A stretch of DNA of 64,000 bases from Jatrophihabitans cynanchi (GTDB lineage: Bacteria; Actinomycetota; Actinomycetes; Mycobacteriales; Jatrophihabitantaceae), in assembly GCF_027247405.1 (NCBI RefSeq), contig NZ_CP097463.1:1054001-1118000 (forward strand). Reading direction: 5' to 3'. Positions 36,220 to 44,547 of this stretch are shown piece after piece (the stretch's first letter is position 1; each line of letters opens with the position of its first letter). The position numbers and the translations under genes are program-made. The notes under the pieces were generated by a model. It saw only the letters and a list, made by a program, of their open reading frames with translations, had not been told where the DNA came from and did no database searches.

Positions 36220-37188
36220 ATGACCGGCCCCGCTGATCCGATCTCTCGCGTCGCACACGAGGTCGATCGCCTGTGCACGAACATCGGCTACGTCATCCAG
36301 GGCAAGCCGGAGGTGATCCGCAACTCGGTGATCTGCCTGCTCGCCGAAGGTCACCTGCTGCTGGAGGACGTGCCCGGCACCGGCAAGACGTCGCTGGCCC
36401 GCGCGCTCGCGTCCTCGTTGTCGGTGACGTGGAACCGCATCCAGTTCACCCCGGACCTGCTGCCGTCGGACGTCACCGGCGTGTCGATCTACAACCAGGC
36501 GACGCACGAGTTCGACTTCAAGCCCGGCCCGGTGTTCGCCAGCATCGTCCTCGCCGACGAGATCAACCGTGCCTCGCCGAAGACCCAGTCGGCGCTGCTG
36601 GAGGTGATGGAAGAGGCGACGATCAGCATCGACGGCGTCGTGCACCAGATGCCCCGGCCGTTCATGGTGGTCGCGACCCAGAACCCGATCGACATGGAGG
36701 GCACCTACATCCTTCCCGAGGCGCAACTGGACCGGTTCCTGATGAAGCTGACGGTGGGCTACCCGACCGCCGAGGCGGAGGCGGCCGTGCTGCGCACCCA
36801 GAAGATGGGCCCCACCGTCGATCACCTGTCACCGGTGCTCAGCGCGCAGGACATCGCCGGCATGATCGGCGCGGTCAAGCAGGTGGAGGTCGCGCCGGTT
36901 CTGGAGAACTACATCGTCGCGGTGGCGACGGCGACCCGCACCATGTCCGAGCTGCGCCTGGGCGTCTCGCCGCGCGGCAGCCTGTCCCTGCTGCGGGCCG
37001 CTCGGGCGGCGGCAGCGGCGGCCGGCCGCTCGTTCGTCGTCCCCGAGGACGTCAAGCAGATGGCGCCCGTGGTGTTGTCGCACCGCGTCATCCTGCAGCC
37101 GGAAGCGGAACTTCAGGGCCGCACCGGCGCCGAGTTGGTGGCGCGCGCGCTGCAGTCGGTGCCGGTCCCGCGCGCGGCGAACGTCTGA
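36220..37188 (+). CDS. MoxR family AAA+ ATPase
   Basis: 322 residues. Walker A is LEDVPGTGKTSLARALA (about residues 45-61) and Walker B with the MoxR pattern is IVLADEINRASPKTQSALLEVMEE. Sensor I VVATQNPIDMEGTY and the C-terminal AAA lid follow (SPRGSLSLLRAARAAA). MoxR ATPases act as chaperones that assemble or activate partner complexes, typically with DUF58/VWA proteins, and such a partner is the next gene (22 bp downstream). Start ATG with AGGAG upstream. Confidence 0.95.
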   Translation: MTGPADPISRVAHEVDRLCTNIGYVIQGKPEVIRNSVICLLAEGHLLLEDVPGTGKTSLARALASSLSVTWNRIQFTPDLLPSDVTGVSIYNQATHEFDFKPGPVFASIVLADEINRASPKTQSALLEVMEEATISIDGVVHQMPRPFMVVATQNPIDMEGTYILPEAQLDRFLMKLTVGYPTAEAEAAVLRTQKMGPTVDHLSPVLSAQDIAGMIGAVKQVEVAPVLENYIVAVATATRTMSELRLGVSPRGSLSLLRAARAAAAAAGRSFVVPEDVKQMAPVVLSHRVILQPEAELQGRTGAELVARALQSVPVPRAANV

Positions 37189-37210
37189 GCCACGCGGGAC
37201 GCGACCGACG

Positions 37211-38347
37211 ATGACGCGAATGGGTGTGGCGGCGCTGCTCGGTGGCATCGCTGCGCTGGTGCTGGGCCTGGTGCTGGGCTGGACGGCCTTCGACCTGCTC
37301 GGGATCGGCCTGCTCGTGCTCGTCGGGATCGGCCTGGTAAACATCCTGCGTCCGTCACGGCTGGCGATCGATCGCGCCATCCAGCCGCCGCGCGTCCCCA
37401 AGGGTTCGCCGGCGATCGCGGTGCTGACGTTCGCGAACCGGGGCCGCCGCACGATCGGCGTCACGGTCGCGAACCAGCCGTTCGGCGACACCTCGGTGCG
37501 CACGATCATCCCGAAGATGCGGCGCGGTGAACGGGGCATGCGAACCTACCGGCTGCCCACACGGCACCGCGGAGTCTTCGACGTCGGGCCGGTCGAGGTC
37601 ACCCGGCGCGACTCGTTCGAGATGTTCCGCGCCACGCGCAAGCACGGCGAGGTCGAGCGTATCTGGGTGTACCCGCGCGTGCTGGGCTTCCGCACGCTGC
37701 CGACCGGGCAGACGCGTCACCTCGAGGGCCCGTCGTCGGACACCTCGCCGCAGGGCAACATCACCTTCCACCGGTTGCGCGACTACGTGGTGGGCGATGA
37801 CCTGCGGCTGGTGCACTGGCGTTCGTCCGCGCGCACCGGGACGTTGGTGGTCAAGCACAACGTCGACACCTCTCAGCCGTACACCGTGCTGCTGTTCGAC
37901 CAGCGTCCGGGCCGGTACACCGCCGAGGCGTTCGAGGAGGCAGTCGACGTCGCAGCCTCGGTCGTGGTGTCCGGTGCAGCGAACAAGGCTCCGGTGGAAC
38001 TGCGGCTGACCAACGGAACGGTGATCGGCGGGCCGCGGCTGCGCGAGGTGACACCGCTGATCGACCACCTGACCGGCGTCGAGGCCGACCCGGACGGTTC
38101 ACTGCAGACCCAGCTGATCGCATTGCGCCGGGCCCGCGGCGGGACGTCGTTCATCATGGTCACCGGCGTCCTCGAACAGGCCGATCTGCCTTACGTGACC
38201 GCACTGCGCAGGCGATTCGACCGGCTGGTCGTCGTGTCGATAGACCCGGACCGGCCCGGTCCACCGCACTTCCCCGGCGTGCGGATCATCGTTGCCGCCG
38301 ACGCCGACGAGGCCTGTGCCGCGTGGAACCTGCAGGTACAGGTATGA
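37211..38347 (+). CDS. DUF58 domain protein (MoxR partner)
   Basis: 378 residues. Two N-terminal transmembrane segments (about residues 5-22 and 25-45) are followed by a beta-rich section. The DUF58 hallmark YVVGDDLRLVHWRSSARTGTLVVKHN lies around residues 195-220, leading into a VWA-like domain (VLLFDQRPGRYTAEAFEEAVDVAASVV). It is likely the membrane partner of the MoxR ATPase. Its stop TGA overlaps the ATG of the 32-codon ORF at 38344. Confidence 0.92.
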   Translation: MTRMGVAALLGGIAALVLGLVLGWTAFDLLGIGLLVLVGIGLVNILRPSRLAIDRAIQPPRVPKGSPAIAVLTFANRGRRTIGVTVANQPFGDTSVRTIIPKMRRGERGMRTYRLPTRHRGVFDVGPVEVTRRDSFEMFRATRKHGEVERIWVYPRVLGFRTLPTGQTRHLEGPSSDTSPQGNITFHRLRDYVVGDDLRLVHWRSSARTGTLVVKHNVDTSQPYTVLLFDQRPGRYTAEAFEEAVDVAASVVVSGAANKAPVELRLTNGTVIGGPRLREVTPLIDHLTGVEADPDGSLQTQLIALRRARGGTSFIMVTGVLEQADLPYVTALRRRFDRLVVVSIDPDRPGPPHFPGVRIIVAADADEACAAWNLQVQV

Positions 38348-38442
38348 CCACCCCACGAAACTGCTCCTCCCCCGCCGGCTATGCCTTCATTGGCGGGGGG
38401 ACCCCCACTAGCACTCCGCACTTTCGCGGGGGCCCCGGATGA
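38344..38442 (+). CDS. 32-codon intercistronic coupling ORF, related to the one at 15227
   Basis: The ATG overlaps the DUF58 stop (ATGA), and the TGA (38440-38442) overlaps the ATG of the transglutaminase-like gene (ATGA). The peptide begins MTTPRNCSS and ends TPHFRGGPG, matching the start and end of the 20-codon ORF at 15227. The middle includes a hairpin: CCCCCGCC (38370-38377) with GGCGGGGG about 15 nt later. Codon choice includes TTT, ATT and AGC, unlike the neighbours. Function unknown. Confidence 0.5.
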   Translation: MTTPRNCSSPAGYAFIGGGTPTSTPHFRGGPG

Positions 38443-40982
38443 GCACGCCGATCGTGCGGCGCGCGATACCGATGGCGTTGCTCCCGCTGACACTGGTCGC
38501 GGGCGTCCTGGCCGCCACCCCGTGGCTGCGCTCCTTCCCATCCGACGTGGTGGCCGTGCCGCTGTACGGCGCGGCCGTCATCAGTCCGCTCGTGCCGGCG
38601 GTCACCGTGCGCTTCGGCGTGCGCCGGGTGTGGGCCTCGCTGCTGATCGACGTCGCCGCCTTCGTCGTCTACACGCTGCTCGCCGCGCTGCACGACCCGC
38701 TTGCGTTCTCCGACCTGATCGACGGTCTGTTCCGCGGTCCGTCGCAGATCCTCACCTTCGCACTGCCGCTGGTGAGCCCGCGATCACTGCTGGTGGCGCC
38801 CGTCGCGCTCGCCTGGCTGGCGGGCGCCATCGCCGGCGAGTGCTTCACCCGGCGCTGGTTCACCGTGTTGCCCTACCCGGCGCTGCTGCTGGGCTATGGC
38901 CTGGCCTACGCCGCCACCGTGCGCGCCGCCGAGTCCGGTGCGCCGGTCTCGCGGCAGAACGAACTGGTCATCGCGGGCTTGCTGCTCGGGACGTTGCTGC
39001 TGATGCGCGTCGCGCAGACCTGGGTGCGTCAGGACGAGACGTCCGAGTCGACGCAGGCCGACGGCATTCTGCCAATGCGCGGGCTGGTCGTCGGCGCCGC
39101 GACCACGGTCGTCGTCGCGCTGGTGGCCTCGCTCGTCGCGCAGTCCTCGGCGTTCACCCGGACCACGACCACGCCGCAGCGGGTGCCGTCCGTCGACGAC
39201 TCCAAGCCGCTCACCCCGGTGGCGTTCATCGCCTCGCTGCGGCCGGCCGACGACAAGGCGCCGGGAGTGCCGGTGTTCACGGTGCAGACCAGCCGTGACG
39301 CGCCCGGGTACTTCGGCATCGCCAACGTCGACAGCTACGACGGCGAGGGCTGGTCGTTCGATCGCACCTTCCGCCCGTCCGGTGGCGTGCTGCCGGACGA
39401 CACCGACACCTCCTTGCGGCTGGCCGGTGCGACCACCACGCAGGCGATCACGATCGCGAAGGGGCCGCTCGCCGGTACCGCGTGGATGCCGTACCTCTAC
39501 CGGCCGCAGAAGGTCACCGGCGCGTCGGTCAACATCGACCCGGCGAGCGGCATGATCGTCCCCGCCGGGCGCCTTGCCCAGGGCGAGCACTATCAGGTCG
39601 AGTCGCGGGTCAGCACCACGACGTTCGACAAGCTCGGCAAGGCCGCGGTGGCGGACACCTCGACCGGCGCCCAGAACACCGCGCTGCTGCCCGGGCAGCG
39701 GCCGTACCTGGCCGACGCGATCCAGGCGTTCAGCGACGAGACCGGTGTGCCGTCCAGTCCGGCGATCCCGTTCCTTCAGGCGCTGCAGAAGGACCTGCAG
39801 ACGCGCTACTCGCTGTACGGCACCACGTCGACTGCTGCCAGCTCGCCGGCTCCCCCGACGGGCACGAGCGAGCACCGTCTGGTCCAGCCGCAGTTCAAGC
39901 CCACGACGCGACCGCCCGCGAAGAACACACCCCCGAAGACGACGCCGGCCAGGACTCCGGCAAAGCCGACCACTCCCGCGGCAACCCCGACGACGCCGGC
40001 GGCGCCGGTCGAGTCGTTCGGACCGCGGCAGGGCACGACCGGCCTGTCCGACGTGCTCGCCTCGATCGTGCTGGGGGCGCGCACCGGCACCGCCGAGCAG
40101 TACGCGACGCTCGTGGCACTGTTGGCGCGCCAGCTCGGCGTGCCGGCGCGGCTGGTCACCGGGTTCCGCGTGAGCGATGTGGACGGCGGCACGCTGCGTC
40201 ACGGACGGTACGAGGTGACCACCAAGCAGGCGTGGACCTGGGTGGAGATACCGATCGTCGGTAAGGGCTGGGTGGTGCTGGACGCCGCGCCCAGCTCGGT
40301 GTCCAACGCCCGGGCGTCCAGCAGCGCGGCCGCGAGCCCGTCGCCCACGCCGACCAGTTCGCCGACGCAGAACGTGCTGATCACCAAGAGCAACGGCGGC
40401 CACGCGATCGCCCCGAAGAGCGACGTGCCCGCGGGCCCCGGCGCGTCGCACAAGGCGCTGGTCGTCGCACTGCTCATCACGTTCGGAGTCCTGGTGCTGG
40501 CGGTGCTCGTCCTGCTGTTGCTGCGCAAGGGGCTGCGCCGCCGACGGCGGCAGCGCGACCCTGATCCGCGCGCGCGAGTCGTCGGGGCGTGGCGCGAATC
40601 GATCGACGTGCTCACCGAGGCCGGACTGCCGGATCTGACCAACCTGACGAGCGCGGAGATCGCCGGGCTCGCCGGTGCACAGTTCGGCGCCGACCCCGGC
40701 TCGCAAGTCAGCTACATCGGGCAGACCGCCAACTCTGCCGCCTACAGCACCGCGCTGCTCGTCGGACCGCGGGACGCAGACGCAGCCTGGCAGGCCGAGA
40801 AGGCCCTACGGCGGCAGGTGAACCGCCAACTCGGGCTCCGCGGACGGTTCACGGCGTGGCTGCGCTATCACCGCAATCCGCACGTCGAGGTGATCGAAGG
40901 ACCACGGTCCTGGGCAACCGAGTCCGCGGGACGGCATGCCGCGCCGCGTAAGGCTCGCTGGTTCCGGCGGCGCGGTCACTGA
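38439..40982 (+). CDS. TgpA-like (DUF3488) membrane protein with a degenerate transglutaminase core
   Basis: 847 residues. Six or seven membrane segments span residues 5-240, an extracytoplasmic domain covers about 250-660, one more segment lies at about 670-695, and a cytosolic tail follows. The core aligns to the transglutaminase fold (GTAEQYATLVALLARQLGVPARLVTGFR ... WTWVEI ... GKGWVVLDAAP), but Ala552 occupies the catalytic Cys position and Trp599 the His position; only Asp615 remains. It is therefore probably a non-enzymatic scaffold. A Pro/Thr-rich insert (about residues 470-530) precedes the core. It is the last gene of the MoxR-DUF58 cluster. Confidence 0.85.
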   Translation: MSTPIVRRAIPMALLPLTLVAGVLAATPWLRSFPSDVVAVPLYGAAVISPLVPAVTVRFGVRRVWASLLIDVAAFVVYTLLAALHDPLAFSDLIDGLFRGPSQILTFALPLVSPRSLLVAPVALAWLAGAIAGECFTRRWFTVLPYPALLLGYGLAYAATVRAAESGAPVSRQNELVIAGLLLGTLLLMRVAQTWVRQDETSESTQADGILPMRGLVVGAATTVVVALVASLVAQSSAFTRTTTTPQRVPSVDDSKPLTPVAFIASLRPADDKAPGVPVFTVQTSRDAPGYFGIANVDSYDGEGWSFDRTFRPSGGVLPDDTDTSLRLAGATTTQAITIAKGPLAGTAWMPYLYRPQKVTGASVNIDPASGMIVPAGRLAQGEHYQVESRVSTTTFDKLGKAAVADTSTGAQNTALLPGQRPYLADAIQAFSDETGVPSSPAIPFLQALQKDLQTRYSLYGTTSTAASSPAPPTGTSEHRLVQPQFKPTTRPPAKNTPPKTTPARTPAKPTTPAATPTTPAAPVESFGPRQGTTGLSDVLASIVLGARTGTAEQYATLVALLARQLGVPARLVTGFRVSDVDGGTLRHGRYEVTTKQAWTWVEIPIVGKGWVVLDAAPSSVSNARASSSAAASPSPTPTSSPTQNVLITKSNGGHAIAPKSDVPAGPGASHKALVVALLITFGVLVLAVLVLLLLRKGLRRRRRQRDPDPRARVVGAWRESIDVLTEAGLPDLTNLTSAEIAGLAGAQFGADPGSQVSYIGQTANSAAYSTALLVGPRDADAAWQAEKALRRQVNRQLGLRGRFTAWLRYHRNPHVEVIEGPRSWATESAGRHAAPRKARWFRRRGH

Positions 40983-41440
40983 ATCTGCGCCGGTCACGGT
41001 TGGGCTCGGTCGGATCGCCTTTCGCCGCTTGCAGCTCTGCCGTGACGAGCCCTGCGTCGACGCGCTCAGCGACGGGGAGTTGGTTGCTCGGTCGGTTGCG
41101 CTGCTCGGTCTCTGCCCGCGCCTCGGTTGCTTTACGTCCCAAGAGCGCTGCGACGGGGAGCCGGATGCTCGGTCAGCCTGCGCTGCTCGGTCAGCCTGCG
41201 CTGCTGGTCGCCTCACGCTCGGGTTCGCCTGCGTCGAAGTGTGCACCGACGCGGAGCTGGGTGCTCGGCCGGTTGCCGCTGCCGGGTCGCCTCTTGCTCG
41301 GGTTGCGCCGCGTCGAAGTGCGCACCGACGCGGAGCTGGGCGCTCGGTCGGGTTGCGTCGCTGGGTCGCCTTCCGCCGGTGGTGTGCATCCGGTCCGGAC
41401 GTCGTGCTCGTTCTGTCGGGATCAGCCGATAAAATAAGGC
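40983..41440 (+). repeat. Gene-free region with degenerate ~79-bp tandem repeats
   Basis: Two nearly full units, 41208-41285 and 41287-41365, share CGTCGAAGTG(T/C)GCACCGACGC and GGAGCTGGG(T/C)GCTCGG. A partial third unit begins at 41366, and shorter relics (GACGGGGAG ... TGCTCGGTC) appear near 41080 and 41150. The 18-bp GCTCGGTCAGCCTGCGCT is doubled at about 41168-41203. No convincing gene is present here; the open frames are by-products of the repeat. Confidence 0.7.
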
Positions 41441-41459
41441 GAAAGTCCATCGTCAAGGG

Positions 41460-41487
41460 TTGACAAGGCAGGCACATGCTGTAGAAT
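41460..41487 (+). promoter_or_regulatory. Promoter of the DUF222/HNH gene, probably leaderless
   Basis: TTGACA (41460-41465), a 16-bp spacer, and TAGAAT (41482-41487) form a near-consensus sigma-A promoter. The ATG at 41495 begins 8 nt after the -10 with no ribosome binding site between, so transcription would start at or beside the start codon. Confidence 0.65.
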
Positions 41488-41494
41488 CAGACGC

Positions 41495-42306
41495 ATGGGC
41501 GAGTCCGATCAGATCATGGTTGACGGGATCACCGTCGACCTGGTCGACCCCGCCCAATGCACCCCACTACCCACCAGCTCGGACGTGCTGCACCGGCCCG
41601 ACCAGGCCGCCGGCGCGGCGAGCGTGCTGCACCCGTCCGGTGCGGTGTTGACCGCGGTCGAGTCGCTGCTGCCGGGCCGGCTCTCGGACACCGGCCTGAT
41701 CGACGCCCTGCAGGCCTGTGACCGGCTGCGGGCGCTGGTCGATGCCAAACAGAGCGAACTGCTCGCCGAACTCGCCCACCGCGACCCCGGCGGTGAGCAG
41801 TTCCTGCGCGAGGAGGCGGCGCTCGCGCTGCACCTGGCGCCGGCCACCACCCAGGACCGCCTCCAGTGCGCCAGCGAACTGAGCGGGCGGTTGTGGGACA
41901 CGTTCGAACTGCTGCGCTCGGGGTACCTGTCCGCGGTGCACGCCCGCATCCTGGCCACCGCATGTAGCGACCTGCCCGATCCGGTGGCCGCGAAAGTGCA
42001 GGCCCAGGTGCTGCGCCGGGCTCCGGGTCAGACACCCGGTGAGTTCCGCGCCGCCGTGCGCCGCGCGGTCGCCAAACACGACGCGAAGAGCCAGAACGAG
42101 AAACACCGACAGGCGGCTGCGCAACGGCACGTGCGGCGCGAGCAGGTCGAGGACGGGATGGGCTGGTTGACCCTGTTCGCCCCGGCCGACGGCATCGAAA
42201 CCGTATGGACCGCCGTCAACGCCTGGGGCACGAAGACCAGCCGCGAGGACCAGCGCGCCGCCGACCAACGCCGCGCCGACGCCCTCGTCGAGATCTGCAC
42301 CGCCGC
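41495..42306 (+). pseudogene. DUF222/HNH (13E12-repeat family) gene, 5' part, interrupted by insertion elements
   Basis: About 270 codons of the N-terminal DUF222 domain (helical; AVESLLPGRLSDTGLIDALQA, then RRADALVEICTAA). At 42307 the sequence enters the IS110/IS3 ends, and the frame stops at 42323-42325 after four foreign residues. The rest of the gene resumes in the same frame at 46970. Joining 41495-42304 to 46970-47590 gives 477 codons, the normal size of the family. These proteins are repeated in actinobacterial genomes and presumed to be HNH nucleases of mobile origin. Confidence 0.85.
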
Positions 42307-42336
42307 TATCTGTCAAGTCAAATGAGACAGTTGTGG

Positions 42337-43338
42337 TCAGTTGATTTGGGGTTGAAGGTCGGGCTGGTTGATCCAGAACTGGATCGGCATGACCGGCGGG
42401 TGTGGTCGGCGGCCGAACCGGTCGGGGTGGGCGTGGTAGGCCGCAGTCAGCGTGTTCTGCCGCTGTTGATCGATCGCGTCGGCGGTGCCGAAGTGCACCG
42501 ACGCGGGTGTATGCCAGGCGATGCCGGAATGCCGATGAATGTAGTTGTACTCGTGGAAGAAGCCGGCGCAGAACTGTCGGGCGTGCGCGAGCGAGGTGAA
42601 CGAGGACGGGAACTCGGGCAGGTACTTCAGGGTCTTGAACTGCGCCTCGGAGAACGGGTTGTCATTGGACACGCGGGGTCGGGAGTGGGAGCGGGTGACG
42701 CCCAGGTCGGTCAGCAGCGCCGAGACGGGTTTGGAGGTCATCGAGGTGCCGCGGTCGGCGTGCACGGTATGCGGGACGGCGCCGTTGCGGTAGATCGCCT
42801 CGGCGATGAAGTCCTTAGCCAGCAGGGAATCCTCGACCGGGCTGACGATCCAGGACGGGTTGAACCGGGAGAAGATGTCGATCAGCACGTACAGCTGGAA
42901 CCAGATCCCCTTGGCCGGTCCGCGCAGCTTGGTGATGTCCCAGGTCCACACCTGCGACGGGCCGTCGGCGAGCAGTTCGGGTTTCACTTTGGCCGGGTGG
43001 GTGGCCTGCCGTCGGCGTTCACGGCTCTGCCCAGCCTCGCGTGCGATCCGGTACATGCTCGAGGCCGAGCACAGGTAGCGGCCCTCGTCCAGTTCCCGCG
43101 CCCAGATCTGCCCGATCGACAGGTCCGCGTAGACCGGGCTGTTGATCAGCGTGAGCACCGCCGCCCGCTCAGCCACCGTCAGGGCCTGACCGTTGTCCGG
43201 CACCGCCCGCGCCGGCCGCGGGCCATGAACCGGTCCGCGGGCGTGCCGGTAGTGCGTCGCGCGGGACCGGCCGACAAGCACGCACGCCTTCTTGATCGAT
43301 ACCTCGGCGCTACGGAGTTCGGCGAACGCGGTGTTCAT
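42337..43338 (-). CDS. IS3-family transposase OrfB (DDE integrase)
   Basis: 333 residues. An HTH_21-like N-terminus is followed by the rve integrase core with the DDE triad: Asp in VWTWDITKLRG, Asp in HTVHADRGTSMTSK, and Glu in NPFSEAQFKTLKY, with the usual spacing. The ATG overlaps the orfA stop by 4 bp, so OrfB may be made by re-initiation as well as by frameshift fusion with OrfA. It appears intact. Confidence 0.93.
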   Translation of the reverse strand: MNTAFAELRSAEVSIKKACVLVGRSRATHYRHARGPVHGPRPARAVPDNGQALTVAERAAVLTLINSPVYADLSIGQIWARELDEGRYLCSASSMYRIAREAGQSRERRRQATHPAKVKPELLADGPSQVWTWDITKLRGPAKGIWFQLYVLIDIFSRFNPSWIVSPVEDSLLAKDFIAEAIYRNGAVPHTVHADRGTSMTSKPVSALLTDLGVTRSHSRPRVSNDNPFSEAQFKTLKYLPEFPSSFTSLAHARQFCAGFFHEYNYIHRHSGIAWHTPASVHFGTADAIDQQRQNTLTAAYHAHPDRFGRRPHPPVMPIQFWINQPDLQPQIN

Positions 43339-43781
43339 CGCCTCCTCGACGAGCTCGTCGTGCCCGTGCTCTCGGAGACGGTCTCCAAGAGCCCTTGCAG
43401 TTTTCCCATGATCTCCACCACCGCCTGCGACTTGGCCAACTCACGGGCCAACCGCTGGTTCTCCGCCCGCAGCCGGCCCGGATCATCCTTGCCACCCGAG
43501 CCGGTCACCCGGTGCGCCCGCCGCGGCGCTGACGCCCCGCTGGCCAACGCGTCTCGGGCCACCATCCACTTCTGCACGTGCGACTGGTACAGGCCCTCAC
43601 GGCGCAGCACCGCGGCCTTCAGCCCGTGCGGCGCCGCCTCGTACTCGGCCACCACCCGCGCCCGATACTCCGCGGTGAACGAACGCCGGAACGGACGCGC
43701 CGCCGGATCAACCGCCGCTTCTGCCGGACCAGCCGCCGGATGATCAGCACCACCAGGAAGGGCCGGAATGTTGCTACTCAC
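43335..43781 (-). CDS. IS3-family transposase OrfA
   Basis: 148 residues with a GTG at 43779-43781. A helix-turn-helix (FRRSFTAEYRARVVAEYEAAPHGLKAAVLRREGLYQSHVQKW, in pieces) is followed by a leucine-zipper-like coiled coil (RLRAENQRLARELAKSQAVVEIMGKLQGLL). It binds the IS ends and dimerises with OrfB. Confidence 0.9.
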   Translation of the reverse strand: MSSNIPALPGGADHPAAGPAEAAVDPAARPFRRSFTAEYRARVVAEYEAAPHGLKAAVLRREGLYQSHVQKWMVARDALASGASAPRRAHRVTGSGGKDDPGRLRAENQRLARELAKSQAVVEIMGKLQGLLETVSESTGTTSSSRRR

Positions 43782-43869
43782 GAGACGATCTCCTGTCGTG
43801 CCCTCACCGGTGGCCCGGGGCTCCGGGGTGTCTCAACACAGCCTGACAGACATCCCATGCTGAAATTTG

Positions 43870-44547
43870 TCAAGCGGCGGCGACGCCAGTATCGGTTTGG
43901 TGGTGCTGCCAGGCGGTGTTTTCGTCGTAGAGGGTGCCGGTCTTCAGGCAGCCATGCAGGATGCCGACGAGCCGGTTTGCGAGTTGGCGGAGCGCGGCGT
44001 GGTGGCCGATTCCGCGGCCCCGGATCGCGTCGTAGTAGGCCCGCGCGCCCGGTGACCCGTTCAGCGCGGAGAACGCTTGCTGGTGCAGCGCGGAACCGAG
44101 TCGCCGGTTGGTGGCGTAGCGGGCGAGCACGATGCTCTTCTTGCCGGAGGCTCGGGTGATCGGGCTTTGCCCGGAGTAGTTCTTGCGTGCGCGTGCGCTG
44201 GCGAACCGTCCGGTGTCATCGCCGAACTCGCCCAGGGTGCGGGCGGCCAGTACTACCCCGAGACCCGGCTGGCTGAGGTAGATATCAGCCGCCGGGTGCC
44301 GCCCAAAATGCTCATCCACCACCTGCCCGAGCTGCGTGATCTGCTCGTTGAGGGCGGTGATGATGCCGACCTGCCCGGACACCACAACCGCGTAGGCTCC
44401 TTGCGTCGTGGCTGGTTGACGCAACGCCGGTGCCCGCAGCACCGCCTGCAGTGCCTCTGTCTTGGCTTCGGCGTGGTGGCGACGTGCTGTCCGCAGCACC
44501 GCCAGCAGCTGGCCCCGGGTCAGCCTCGCTGCCCGATCGGGGTCCGC
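43870..44547 (-). pseudogene. IS110-family transposase, C-terminal part
   Basis: About 223 codons carrying the Transposase_20 domain: YLSQPGLGVVLAARTLGEFGD, then RARKNYSGQSPITRASGKK with the conserved serine. It begins at the 8-bp target duplication (44540-44547) of the IS256-family insertion. It rejoins in frame with 46718-46138: 581 + 670 bases = 417 codons including stop when one duplication copy is removed. It is not expressed as a full protein now. Confidence 0.88.

Larger units (their letters stand above)
42311..43848 (-). mobile_element. IS3-family insertion sequence (1538 bp)
   Basis: The ends are TGTCA-N9-TGAGACA at 42311 and the complementary TGTCTCA-N8-TGACA at 43848, an imperfect inverted repeat with canonical TG...CA termini. 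It contains orfA and orfB in -1-type overlapping arrangement on the minus strand. No target duplication is visible (ATC left, GAC right), so an end was probably lost by later rearrangement. It sits 4 bp from the outer edge of the IS110 element. Confidence 0.8.

Noticed and set aside
40983-41440. A CRISPR array
   Set aside because: The units are about 79 bp, diverged and contiguous, with no constant short repeat and unique spacers; no cas gene is nearby. No CRISPR array was seen anywhere in the window.
40936-41463. Open frames over the tandem repeat region after the transglutaminase-like gene
   Set aside because: They are Arg/Cys/Ala-rich by-products of repeat composition and lack ribosome binding sites.
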